Origin: Leclercia adecarboxylata
GTDB taxonomy: Bacteria > Pseudomonadota > Gammaproteobacteria > Enterobacterales > Enterobacteriaceae
Direction of reading: 5' to 3'
Assembly: GCA_901472455.1 (NCBI GenBank)
Contig: LR590464.1
Coordinates: forward strand, 3,038,001-3,102,000
DNA length: 64,000 nt
Shown: one piece after another, positions 34,525-44,585 of the stretch
How positions within the stretch are numbered: the stretch's first letter is position 1
How the letters are laid out: every line of letters begins with the position of its first letter
The notes under the pieces: generated by a model
Told to the model about the DNA's origin: nothing
Databases searched by the model: none
Seen by the model: the letters and a program-made list of their open reading frames with translations, nothing else
Translations under genes and position numbers: made by a program

Positions 34525-36872
34525 GGTTCCACCCGGCAGGTCAGAGGGCCGTAGGTTTGCAGCTTATGCTCCGGGTTCGCCGTCAGGCTGAGAGTGACAT
34601 GGCAGCTTTTGCCCGCCGGGGTGATGACCTCCAGCGGGTTGACGTCTGCCAGATCTTCCAGCCAGGCAAGCCCGTCATAGCCCACCACCACCGGCTCCCT
34701 GCCCTGGCGTCGCACCTGACTACCAAGGGGGATCGCCTCCCCTGCCCCGTCGTGCAGGATCACGCTGGCAACCCGCTCCTGCTCCATGGGGAAATCAACC
34801 AGATAACCGCTATTACGCCGCAGGGCGATACGGCGTTCGGTCTCTTTCAGGCGGGTATCGGCGGGTAAGTTAAGGGTGTTGATGCTGTAGCTGGCCGGGT
34901 AATAGGCCGATACGCCGCTGATCAGCAGATAACCGTTGCGGTTGGTTTTGCCCACCGGCTGATTCTCATAGCTGACCGGCACGTCCGGCTGACCGTCAGT
35001 GCTGACCACCACGAAGGCGTCGTTGATTTTGTTGGCGGCAAACAGCTCGCCGTCCATCAGCACCAGCGCACCCATCGCCTCGCCCCACCAGGTCATCATG
35101 TCGCGCTCGCCGTAGCCGCCGCCCTGCACTTCGATATTATTATTACGCCAGCCCAGCGTGGCCTGCTGATAGTTGCTGGCCTGCGACTGCCGCGCCCACG
35201 CCATGTTCCAGCTAAAGCCGCCGTCGGTGGGCATCGAGTGGTTATAGTTAAGCCGCTGGGTGCTGCCCGCATCCGGTGTTTTTTCGAGGGTGATGGCGGC
35301 GCTGTCGCGTTCGCCCAGCGGGATCTGCAGCGACAGGGCGACCGTCCAGTCGCCCTGTCGCTGGTCACGGCTGGCGGCGAGGTAAATACTGCTGCTGCCC
35401 CACAGGTTACGGCTCCAGGAGAGGTTTAGCAGCTCGGTTTTCTGATCGTCGAAACTCTGCACGCCGATCCACGCCGCGCCAACGTTGCCAAAATCGCCAA
35501 GGTTAAAGGTCAGGGAATACTGATCCGTATTGCGGCTCAGGCTGGCAATGGGCTGATTGTATTCATCATAGATGGTGGGCTGATCGTAGAGCGCGAGATT
35601 GCCGAAGCCGCGATCGCGACGGCTGTGCTGGGTGGCGATACTGAAGGCGTTGGTACTGTACTGGTAACCCCAGTTGAGCTGTCCGCCGGTATCGCCGCGC
35701 ATTTTACTCTGGGTCCAGGCGCTGTTCACTACCCCGAGACGCCCCAGTTTGACGATGGTTCCGGCCCCGCCCAGCGCCAGCTTCCCCGCCCTTCGACGTG
35801 CCCTTCCAGCGTCAGCCAGTCGGTGAGGCCATAACGATACGAGCCGCTGCCCGCCGCCGGGCCGTAGTCAAAATTCTCGATACCGTAATTGCGGCGCAGG
35901 CTGCCGAGGGTCATGGCCCCGTCGCTTAGCCCCTGCCGGAGCAGGTCGCTGGTGACGTAGAACGGCATAGTGGTGCTCACCTGACGCCCCAGCGCATCGG
36001 TGGTAACCAGCACCGCATCCCCGGCGCCGTTAATGTAAGGCAAATTGGTGAGGGTGAAAGGTCCGGGCTGCAAACGGGTGGAGCCTGCGCGATAGCCGTT
36101 CACGAACAGATCCACCGACGTGGGCACTGCCGCCTCGCCGGAGAACTCCGGTAAGGGCCAGGTGACAAGGTCGGGGCGCAGGGAGAAATCGCGGCCATAG
36201 CTGATGCCGCCCATGCGCACGCTGCTGCTCCAGCTCAGGGCATCGCTGATCACATCCCCGGCGGTCCAGGTGGTGGCATCCTCTTCATCGGTGATCATCA
36301 GGGTGGTGTCGTAGCGCACGTACCCCTCCTGCTGCCCGCTGCCGCCGGACAAGTTCTTTCGCACGTAACCGGTGGAGGATAACGATCCCCGGTCGTCAAA
36401 ATAGCGTAATTCATGCCACAGGGAGGCCTGGCCGCCGCTGTGTTCAGTGTGGTTGGTATAAAAGTCGTAGTTGAGCAGCGCCCCCTTACCAAAATGGGGG
36501 GTGCTGCGCGCCATCTGCCCGCTGAAGGGGGTCACGCGCGCGCTGACCCACTCCCGGGGAACGTTGAGCAGCAGCCGTTGCCCGGTGCTGTCGTACTCGG
36601 CACGCACGTCCTTCAGACGGCTGACGTTTACCTCCCCCCGGTGGCACGTGCTCGGCGGGCAGCCCAGCGCGGCGCAGATCGGCGCTGGCAACCAGATACT
36701 CCGCCTGACGTCGGGTGACGGGCACCACCAGCCCGGTGTCGTAGTGGTTGACGATAAGCGCCAGCTGGAACACCGCCTCGTCATTTACCGACTGCGGCAC
36801 CGGCGGTGGAGGCAGCATATCGTCACCGGGGTCGGCCCAGCTTGCGGAGCTGACGCAGAGCAGGATAAGCAT
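34521..36872 (-). CDS. Outer-membrane usher of Csu-type pilus (CsuD-like; two frameshifts)
   Basis: Outer-membrane beta-barrel that receives chaperone-bound pilins and extrudes the fibre. PapC/FimD-type features: an N-terminal domain (LALIVNHYDTGLVVPV), the barrel and plug block (PTSVDLFVNGYRAGSTRLQPGPF, GDAVLVTTDALGRQ) and C-terminal domains. An extra G near 36640 and a missing G near 35788 break the frame; corrected length is about 783 residues. ATG 36872 gives a signal-peptide-like MLILLCVSSASWA, but a start a few codons upstream (CTG 36884) would add a Lys. No in-frame stop separates it from the chaperone as sequenced. Confidence 0.85.
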
Positions 36873-36880
36873 CGACGGCT

Positions 36881-37640
36881 TCAGTTGACGGGGGCCGACT
36901 TGCCATTGGGTATCCCGGGCATTAATCTGTGCACGCATCTGGCTCGGGTGGTCCATCCCTGACGGCAGTGGCCAACTGCGGGCGCTGCCCGGCAGCACAT
37001 AACCCAGCAGGCCGTCGGCTAAGGTGCGATTCTGCCCCCCCTGTTGCAGCGAAACCTGACTCAGGCGGACATGCACATTGCCCTGATTCCGCACCTGGAT
37101 CGCCGCCTGGCCGTTCTCGCGGATCACCCGCCAGTTCAGATCCCGCGTCTCGACCAGGGCGTGGTGTGCGCCGTCCTTGATGGTGGCAATCCCCTGTCCG
37201 TAGACAAACAGCGGAATGGAGTAGCGCATTTGCAGTTTCAACCCCATCTGCGGAGTCTCTTTGTCCTGCGGCTGAGGGATCTCGTCCACGATAATGCGGT
37301 AGGCCTGCTCTACCCCGACCGGCACCTCACTCTGTTTGATCAGGCGGATTAACTGCTTACTGCCCTTCGCAATGGTGACAATTGGCGGGCTGGCGACAAC
37401 ATCCTGCTGGGCGGTATAGCGTTCAAGGCCGTTCTCCTGTCGCCAGCGCACGATGCGTACCTGCATGGTGGTGGCGCTGTTGCCCTGATTCTGCACCCAC
37501 AGCTCCGTGGCTTTGGTATCCGCCGCCAGCCAGGGGTCGATGGGCCACAGCAGAATAGTGGCGGCCCCGTGGGCGGTGTTGAGCGTCGCGCCCAGTGCCA
37601 TCAGCAGACAAAGCCTGCGATATCCCGAAAATGCCTTCAT
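36881..37640 (-). CDS. Periplasmic pilus chaperone (CsuC-like; frameshift at the 3' end)
   Basis: PapD-type periplasmic chaperone that folds and caps pilin subunits before usher delivery. It has a signal peptide (LCLLMALGATLNTAHG) and two immunoglobulin-like domains: LWVQNQGNSATTMQVRI in the first, the RLIRL segment, and the second domain from LNWRVIRENG. In the frame as sequenced it runs on into the usher. Removing one C from the run at 36890-36894 produces the ending WQVGPVN and a TGA at 36881-36883, giving 252 residues, a normal chaperone size. Confidence 0.83.
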
Positions 37641-37656
37641 TGTCCTTCTCCCTTTA

Positions 37657-38199
37657 TCACCACGACAGGGTCACGGTGAGTTGATCGGAATAATTTCCGG
37701 CCGGGCTGAACCCGGTCAGAAGCGCCACACCAAAGAGCGGTAGCGCAATGTTATTGCTGTTGGTGTAGGCCACAGACACCGCCTGGTTAACACCGATCTC
37801 ACTGTTGGCCGCCAGAGAGCTGCTGCTGTACAGGCGGTACGGCACCAGACTGGTCCCCCCGGACCGCTGCATATTGCGCACCGAGGTGTAGTGCTGACCG
37901 CCGTCGATACTCATGCTTAACGCCACGCCAGGCGTACAGGCGATGGAGAGTGAACCGTTCGGCACAAAGCTGGTGTTCACCGATCCCCGTTCCACCCCGC
38001 TATGGGGGCCAAAGTTAAGGGTGCCCAGAAGGCCACCGCTGCCAGTGGCGACGGAGCAGCCGGGGGTGATCGTGGCGCTCACCTGAAAGGATTGCGTCGT
38101 CACCGCCTCGCCATTTCCTGCCACAAGCAGCAGCATGCTCAGGACAAAAAAAGCGCGCAGTTTGCCCTCTCCCGTATGTCGGAGCCTTTGTTTTTCCAC
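37657..38199 (-). CDS. Spore-coat-U domain pilin, minor subunit (CsuA or CsuB-like)
   Basis: Secreted pilin of 180 residues with a signal peptide (FFVLSMLLLVAGNGEA) and one SCPU domain. A first cysteine lies in TPGCSVATGSG, LGTLNFG is typical of the family, a second cysteine lies in IACTPG, and the C-terminal strand is YSDQLTVTLSW. Probably a minor or adaptor subunit between rod and tip. Intact, 21 bp after the first pilin and 16 bp before the chaperone. Confidence 0.83.
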   Translation of the reverse strand: MEKQRLRHTGEGKLRAFFVLSMLLLVAGNGEAVTTQSFQVSATITPGCSVATGSGGLLGTLNFGPHSGVERGSVNTSFVPNGSLSIACTPGVALSMSIDGGQHYTSVRNMQRSGGTSLVPYRLYSSSSLAANSEIGVNQAVSVAYTNSNNIALPLFGVALLTGFSPAGNYSDQLTVTLSW

Positions 38200-38220
38200 G
38201 CTTATCTACACGTGCTGACG

Positions 38221-38789
38221 CTAGTAGGTGACGCTGACGTTGATGGTATCGGTGTAAGTGCCGGGCACCACGGTGACGCTATTGCCCCCGCCGGTGATGC
38301 GGCCGTACAGCGTATAGCTGTCAACTCCCCCGGCGGTGGAGGTCACCGGCAGTGGGCATTATTGGCGATGATGTTGTTAAACCCGCCGTCGCTGAACAGG
38401 CTGTAGGCGACGCCCTGGCCGGTATTGGCGGTGTTCACCAGATAGCGCGCAGGCGTACCCGGTGTACCCACTACCGTGCCGGGGGCCGTGGAGTTGGTAT
38501 TGCCGGTGATCGCCACGGTGTAGCTGGCGGTGGTGCATTGAATCGTGAAGGTGTTGCCGCCGCTGGCCCCGGTAAGTTGAGTGGTCAGCGTGGAGAAGGT
38601 CGCCGGATGGGTACCGAAATCGAGCGTACCGAAGTTAATGCCATCCTGCGTCGGCGAGCCGTTAATCAGGCAACCGTTGGTCAGTGTCAGCGTCGCGCCA
38701 ATGGTGCCGCTGCTGGTGACGGCCTGACTGTTGCTGGCTGCCATTGCAAAAACGCTACCGGTAAACAGCATCAGGAGTTTTTTGTTCAT
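38221..38789 (-). CDS. Spore-coat-U domain major pilin (CsuA/B-like; one frameshift)
   Basis: First gene of the archaic pilus operon, so probably the rod subunit. Signal peptide (MLFTGSVFAMAASNSQA), SCPU domain with cysteines in TNGCLING and IQCTT, and GTLDFGTHPAT. A missing base near 38357 (AATAATGC/CCACTG) hides the last 45 codons; restored, it ends YTDTINVSVTY with TAG at 38221-38223, about 189 residues. Start ATG 38789 has a purine-rich stretch upstream; an in-frame ATG at 38813 would spoil the signal peptide. Confidence 0.83.
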
Positions 38790-39214
38790 TTTCCACCCTC
38801 CAGAAAATGTCACGTAAGGTTATCATTTTTTGATAACACTCAGTCTGTTAGCACCCTTCATGCTGTTGCCCGGGTGGTTATTGTGAAATTTAGTTTAAGG
38901 TTTCGTTCTCAACCACTTTTCACCCGCTGCCCCATACCTTTGCATTATTGACACATTTTTACGAATTAAAACATAAGGATAAGAAATGACATCCGCTATA
39001 GCGTAAGCATAGCGGGAAGATATATTGCTCAAAATGTGATCTGCATCACAATATATCGTCGGTCATTTATTAACTAATTTAATAAATATTAAAAAAATAT
39101 TGAAAAGCACGCTTATTTACTTCAATTTAGGTAATGAATCATTCATCCGCTGAATAATAAAAAATGAGACAGATCAGCTGATTAATTTCCCCTTTCAGTT
39201 AATGAGGTACTTTG
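38790..39214. other. Divergent intergenic region between pilus operon and symporter
   Basis: 425 bp, AT-rich, without a gene. It holds a CRP site (39032-39053) and an inverted repeat CCGCTAT-N9-ATAGCGG (38992-39014) that could be an operator. No sigma-28 or sigma-54 promoter was found for the pilus operon. Confidence 0.6.
39032..39053. promoter_or_regulatory. CRP-cAMP site upstream of the symporter
   Basis: AAATGTGATCTGCATCACAATA contains TGTGA-N6-TCACA, a full CRP palindrome. It lies 162 bp before the symporter start; AT-rich -10 candidates around 39065-39075 would place it in an activating position. It could also affect the divergent pilus operon. Confidence 0.82.
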
Positions 39215-40474
39215 GTGGCAAGCGCAAACCGACTCACGATTTTTATCGTGGTCTTTATGCTGGCGGGCATTCTGTCCGGGGCAGTCATTCATGAATATGC
39301 GTCATCTGACGTGATAGCAGCCTGGTCAGACAACATCACTCTCCTGACCGATATCTTCTTACGCCTGATTAAGATGGTCATTGCGCCGCTGGTGTTCAGC
39401 ACCCTGACGGTGGGGATCATGCGGCTGGGCGAGACCGCGACCATTGGCCGTGTGGGCGGTAAAGCAATGGTCTGGTTTATCAGCTCGTCGGTACTCTCCA
39501 TCCTGGTCGGACTGTTTATCGTGACCTTGCTCCATCCGGGCAGTGGCCTGAATCTGGCCGTTCCGGCCGGCACGGTGGAGACCGGACTGGCGACCGGCGG
39601 GATGTCGTTGAAAGGCTTTCTTTCCCATACCATCCCTACCAGCATTGCCGGGGCGATGGCCAATAACGAGATCCTGCAGATCGTGGTGTTCTCGATGTTC
39701 TTTGGCATTGGCGGCGCATCGCTGGGGGAGAAATTTAACGCCCCGCTGGTTGCGGCGCTGGACGTGGTTTCCCACATTATGCTGAAAGTCACCGGTTACG
39801 TAATGTACGTTGCACCGCTGGCGATCTACGCCGCGATCTCCTCGGTGATCGCCACTGAGGGGCTGGGGATTTTGCTCAACTATGCCTCGTTTATTGGTGG
39901 CTACTATCTGGCGATCGTCCTCACCTGTCTGGTGCTGGTGGCGGTGGGTTATATGGTGCTGAAAAACGACATCTTCCGCCTGGTGAGCATGCTGAAAGAT
40001 CCGGTGCTGGTGGCCTTTACCACCAGCAGCTCCGAAGCGGCCTACCCTAAAACGCTGGAGCAGCTGACCCGCTTTGGCTGTTCGCGCAATATCGTCTCCT
40101 TTGTGCTGCCGATTGGGTATTCGTTTAACCTTGTGGGGTCGATGGTCTACTGCTCGTTTGCCTCGATGTTTATCGCCCAGGCGTACAATATTCAGCTGTC
40201 GTTTTCGGAAATTACGGTGTTGATGTTAACCCTGATGCTGGCCTCGAAAGGCATTGCCGGGGTGCCGCGCTCGGCGCTGGTGGTGCTGGCTGCCACCATC
40301 CCGAGTTTCCATATTCCGGTGGCGGGGATTTTGCTGCTGATGGGGATCGATCACTTTCTGGATATGGGACGTTCCGCGATTAACGTGCTGGGGAATGGCG
40401 TGGCGACAGCGATGCTGGCGCAGAATGAGGGGCTGCTGGAGGATGAGGTTGAGCTGGTTAGCCAGGAAGGCTGA
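39215..40474 (+). CDS. Dicarboxylate/amino acid:cation symporter (DAACS family)
   Basis: Inner-membrane sodium- or proton-coupled carrier of the DctA/GltP family, about 419 residues, likely importing C4-dicarboxylates or acidic amino acids. The family serine-rich hairpin is TTSSSEAAYPKTLEQ and the substrate segment is LPIGYSFNLVGSMVY; GIAGVPRSALV is also present. GTG 39215 has GAGG (39204-39207) 7 bases upstream; TTG 39212 is the alternative. It sits beside chemotaxis genes next to an aspartate-type receptor, but a functional link is only a guess. A CRP site is upstream. Confidence 0.85.
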   Translation: MASANRLTIFIVVFMLAGILSGAVIHEYASSDVIAAWSDNITLLTDIFLRLIKMVIAPLVFSTLTVGIMRLGETATIGRVGGKAMVWFISSSVLSILVGLFIVTLLHPGSGLNLAVPAGTVETGLATGGMSLKGFLSHTIPTSIAGAMANNEILQIVVFSMFFGIGGASLGEKFNAPLVAALDVVSHIMLKVTGYVMYVAPLAIYAAISSVIATEGLGILLNYASFIGGYYLAIVLTCLVLVAVGYMVLKNDIFRLVSMLKDPVLVAFTTSSSEAAYPKTLEQLTRFGCSRNIVSFVLPIGYSFNLVGSMVYCSFASMFIAQAYNIQLSFSEITVLMLTLMLASKGIAGVPRSALVVLAATIPSFHIPVAGILLLMGIDHFLDMGRSAINVLGNGVATAMLAQNEGLLEDEVELVSQEG

Positions 40475-40495
40475 TTTCTTATTGAGATGTTGTGA

Positions 40496-41053
40496 AATTG
40501 TTCCGTTCACTTTATGTCCAGCAGAATATGAAATGAATGGAACCTGTGAACGTGATAAGGGGGCCACCGCGGCCCCCTTATCAATCCCCGCGGCCCCGCG
40601 ACGAAATCGGTGCTTCGCACTACGCTCACCTCCCGACCTGCTGCCTGCGGTCGGCTCAACTCGACATCCTGTCTCGATTCGCCTCTGGCCGCCATCCCTG
40701 GCGTCCAGCCCTTGTCATCCGGTCTCCGGTTCGCCGATTTCAGCGGGGACTCAACCCCTGTGCCACATTCAAACCGCAGAGAAGGTTGAGTGAGCGAAAG
40801 TCCGGCTGAAAATCGCTGAGGCGTTGACCGCAGGCCGGGGCGAGGCGCAGGGATGCGCCGAGAGGGCGTGACCTACAGGGATGTAGGATCACGCCCGACC
40901 CGATAGCCGAAGGGAATAAGCCGAGGGCATCGCGAAGCGGCGATTTTCTTTGCCGGGAGCCGGGATTGTTAAGGGGGCGGCGGTAGCCCCCTTAACACGT
41001 TCACCGCAGCGGGGCTTTCATAAAGCAAAAAAGCTGTAGTGAACGGAACAATT
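40496..41053. repeat. 558-bp GC-rich non-coding element with 16-bp terminal inverted repeats
   Basis: AATTGTTCCGTTCACT at 40496-40511 is repeated exactly in inverted orientation at 41038-41053. Inside are GATAAGGGGGCC-ACCGC-GGCCCCCTTATC (40554-40582) near the left end and GTTAAGGGGGC-N7-GCCCCCTTAAC (40968-40996) near the right. Several short hairpins with GGGA or TCCC loops lie between (40690-40703, 40844-40859, 40864-40896). No plausible gene is present. It fills the gap between the convergent symporter and cheW. The shape suggests a MITE-like or large structured-RNA repeat; I cannot name a described family. Confidence 0.7.
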
Positions 41054-41063
41054 CCACTACAGC
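41026..41063 (-). terminator. Terminator after cheW
   Basis: On minus, GCTGTAGTG (41055-41063) pairs with CACTACAGC (41033-41041) followed by UUUUUU. Its loop is part of the right terminal repeat of the 558-bp element. Confidence 0.75.
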
Positions 41064-41100
41064 CATATGTATTAAAAGATTAGCCTGGCGGCCAGCCTCA

Positions 41101-41604
41101 TTACGCTACGTGACTTGCCGCCACATCCAGCAGCGCCATCTCGTCGCTGTTCAGCAGCTTCTCGATGTTCACCAGAATCAGCATGCGATCACCGAGCGCG
41201 CCCAGACCGGTCAGGTATTCGGTGGACAAGGTGACAGCAAATTCCGGCGCCGGGCGGATCTGCTCGGCGGTCAGGGAGAGCACATCAGACACCCCATCAA
41301 CCACGATCCCCACCACGCGCTGGCCCAGATTGAGCACGATCACCACGGTGTTGTCATCATACTCAACATCGCCCTGGCTGAACTTCACGCGCAGGTCAAC
41401 GATAGGCACGATCACGCCACGCAGGTTGGTCACGCCTTTGATGAAATCTGGCGTGTTGGCGATGCGGGTCACCTGATCATAGCCACGGATTTCCTGCACT
41501 TTCAGAATATCGATACCGTATTCTTCGTCACCTAAAGTGAAAACCAGGAATTCCTGCCCTGATGGCTCGCCGGCCAGCTTGGTTACATTACTCATACCGG
41601 TCAT
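41101..41604 (-). CDS. cheW: CheW, receptor-kinase coupling protein
   Basis: Cytoplasmic SH3-like adaptor linking receptors to CheA. It has 167 residues, E. coli length, intact ([34 protein letters not shown]). Last gene of motAB-cheAW, 21 bp after cheA, followed by a terminator and then the 558-bp element instead of tar as in E. coli. Confidence 0.97.
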   Translation of the reverse strand: MTGMSNVTKLAGEPSGQEFLVFTLGDEEYGIDILKVQEIRGYDQVTRIANTPDFIKGVTNLRGVIVPIVDLRVKFSQGDVEYDDNTVVIVLNLGQRVVGIVVDGVSDVLSLTAEQIRPAPEFAVTLSTEYLTGLGALGDRMLILVNIEKLLNSDEMALLDVAASHVA

Positions 41605-41625
41605 TTTTTTACCTTCTTAACTGAA

Positions 41626-43650
41626 TCAGGCGGCTGTGTGCGCCATACGTTGTTCACGATTTAATCCCTGAAGCGCCGAAACATCGACGATCAGCGCCAC
41701 GCTACCATCACCCAGGATGGTGGCGGCTGAAATGCCAGGTATTTTACGGTAGTTGCTCTCAAGGTTCTTCACTACCACCTGATGCTGACCAATCAGTTGA
41801 TCGACCAACAGGGCATAGCGGCGGCCTGCGCTTTGCAGGATCACCACAATCCCTTGCGTGGCTTCGGTTTTAGCGCCGTCCACGTCGAACACTTTCCACA
41901 GCTCCACCATCGGCAGGTATTCACCGCGCACTTCCAGTACGCGCTCACCGCCCGCCAGCGGATGCAAATCTTCTTCACGCGGCTGGAGTGATTCCATGAC
42001 CGCGTTCAGCGGCAGGATAAACACTTCGTCCGCCACTTTTACCGACATACCGTCGAGGATCGCCAGCGTCAGCGGCAGCAGGATACGGATAGTGGTACCG
42101 GAACCCTGCTTCGACTTGATCTCAACGTGGCCGCCCATCTCCTGGATGTTACGTTTTACCACGTCCATGCCCACGCCACGCCCGGAGACGTCCGTCACCT
42201 GCTCGGCAGTGGAGAAGCCCGGCGCAAAGATCAGCATGCCCACTTCTTCGTCGGTCATGTTTTCGTTGACCGCCATCCCCTGGGAGATGGCTTTCGCCAG
42301 GATGCGCTCACGGTTCAGGCCTGCGCCATCGTCGGTCACTTCGATACAGATGTTCCCGCCCTGGTGCTCCGCAGACAGGATCAGGTTCCCGACCGGGGAT
42401 TTCCCTGCGGCCACGCGGTTTTCCGGCAGCTCGATCCCGTGGTCGAGGCTGTTACGTACCAGGTGCGTTAAAGGGTCGATAATGCGTTCAATCAGGCTCT
42501 TATCCAGCTCGGTGGAGCTGCCCATCAGCGTCAGTTCAATCTGCTTATTAAGCTTGCCCGCCAGGTCGCGCACCAGGCGCGGGAAGCGGCTGAAAACGTA
42601 CTCCATCGGCATCATACGGATGGACATCACCGATTCCTGCAGGTCACGGGCGTTGCGCTGCAACTGGCCCATGCTTGGTGATCAGATCCCCGTGGTTTAC
42701 CGGATCCAGTTCGTTAGAAACGCTGGGCCAGCATCGACTGGGTGATCACCAGTTCGCCGACCAGGTTAATCAGCTGATCCACCTTCTCAACGGCCACACG
42801 GATACTGGTTGATTCACTGGAGCGGGCGGCCGGTTTTTCGCGCTCGGCGCGGTTTTGGCGCAGCCGTTTCGCCCGGCACCGCCTTCAGCGCTGGCGCAGC
42901 AGGTGCCACTGCGGGTACGGCAGGCGCGGCTTCAACCACTTCCGCCACTTCAGCAGCCGGCGCATCCGTAACCGCTTCAAAGTCGATCTGTTCAGGTTCA
43001 ATCACGAAACAGAGTACGGCGACCACGTCATCTTTGCTGATGCCGCCGTCGAGGGTAGCAGCCAGTGTGCCCTGACCTTTCACGACGTTGCTCAGCGTGG
43101 CAAGATTGCTCAGCTCCTCTTCCAGCAGATTCACTTCACTCTCTTTCAGACCAGACAGCACCACGCGCACGCGGTCGTCAGCGGCTGGTGCCGCCGCCGG
43201 AGCGGCGTCCACGACGCTCAGTTTCGCCGGGCTGACGGCAACGGCTGCCGTTTCACCTTTGGCTTCCAGCGCGAGCTGACGCAAAGCCTGGCAGATATAT
43301 TCGAAGCTGGCTGCATCCGGCTCTTGCGAGCTTTTATAGGCATCGAGCTGTTCCTGCATAATATCTTTCGTTTCCAAAAACAGGTTAATAATGTCGGTAT
43401 TGAGCTGCATCTCACCGCGTCGGGCCTCATCCAGCAGGTTCTCCATCAGATGGGTCGTCTCCTGCAGAATGGTAAAGCCAAACGTACCGGCGCCCCCTTT
43501 TATGGAGTGGGCAGCACGAAATATGGCGTTGAGCTGCTCTGAATCCGGTGCCTCAGGCACCAGGTCCAGCAGGTGTTGCTCCATATCCGCCAACAGTTCG
43601 TCGGCTTCATCAAAAAACGTCTGGTAAAAATCGCTAATATCCATGCTCAC
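41626..43650 (-). CDS. cheA: CheA, chemotaxis histidine kinase (three frameshifts)
   Basis: Autophosphorylates and passes phosphate to CheY and CheB. P1 holds the phospho-His48 (FRAAHSIKGGAGTFG); then P2, P3 dimerisation (VEKVDQLINLVGELVITQS), P4 ATPase (HLVRNSLDHGIE, DDGAGLNRERIL, GRGVGMDVVKRNI) and P5. It starts at GTG 43650, as in E. coli; an internal Met near residue 98 (DIMQEQ) could start the short form. Extra bases near 42675, 42717 and 42856 break it. Corrected length is about 673 residues against 654; the extra length is in the Ala/Pro-rich P2-P3 linker. Confidence 0.94.
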
Positions 43651-43654
43651 GCTA

Positions 43655-44585
43655 TCACCTCGGATTGGCTGGTGGCGATGTTGGAACGGCAGCCGACGGC
43701 ACAGGGCCTGGCTGTTTTAAATCATCCAGTGACTCATTCTGGCTTTCGGCGTTTTCGTGCAGGATGGCCTGCTCCGCCTGCTTGTTGAGCACTAAAAGAC
43801 TAATACGACGGTTGATGGCATCATCCGGTCCGCGGTCGGTCATGCGCATGGTTGCAGCCATGCCCACCACCCGCAGCACCTTGCCATCGTCCAGCCCACC
43901 GATCACCAGCTCACGACGGGATGCGTTAGCACGATCCGCAGAAAGCTCCCAGTTGCTGTACCCTTTTTCGCCACCGGCGTAAGGGAAGTCATCGGTGTGA
44001 CCGGAAAGACTGATTCGGTTGGGGATCCCGTTCAGCACCGGGGCAATCCCGCGCAGAATATCGCGCATATAGGGTTCCACGTCGGCGCTGCCGGTTTTAA
44101 ACATAGGACGGTTCTGGCTGTCGATAATCTGAATGCGCAGACCCTCCTGAACAAGATCGATCTTCAGGTGTGGACGCAGGGCGCGCAGCTTCGGATCCGC
44201 TTCGATCAGCTGATCCAGATCGCCGCGCAGTTTCTTCAGGCGCGCCTGTTCCATGCGCTTTTTGAGCTCGTCAATGTTCGGCTCGCGCTTCACTTCACCC
44301 TGCTTCTGGGTGTAATCATCCCCACCGCCCGGGATCGGGCTGTCGCTGTTGGAGATTCGCGGCCCGGTCGAAACGGCGGTCGCCAGCGGAGTACGGAAAT
44401 ATTCAGCTATCTGAATCAGCTCTTTTCGGGCTGGAGATAGAGATCAGCCACATCACCAGGAAGAATGCCATCATCGCGGTCATAAAGTCCGCATAGGCTA
44501 TTTTCCAGGAGCCACCATGATGACCCCCGTGGCCTTTGTGCTTGCGCTTTTTGACTATGACGATGGGATGGGCCTGATTTTTCAT
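43655..44585 (-). CDS. motB: MotB, flagellar stator protein (one frameshift)
   Basis: Anchors the MotAB proton channel to peptidoglycan. The single TM helix holds the proton-carrying Asp33 ([16 protein letters not shown]); a plug linker and a C-terminal OmpA-like domain ([23 protein letters not shown]) follow. An extra A near 44427 ([12 protein letters not shown] region) breaks the frame; corrected length is 309 residues against 308 in E. coli. ATG 44585 overlaps the motA stop. Confidence 0.95.

Noticed and set aside
36486-37640. Natural chaperone-usher fusion protein
   Set aside because: A one-base homopolymer correction restores two normal proteins, and the window is full of such errors.
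40395-40809. Open frames of 60-130 codons in the 558-bp element
   Set aside because: They overlap hairpins, have Arg/Cys/Pro-rich products and lack ribosome sites. The block reads as non-coding.
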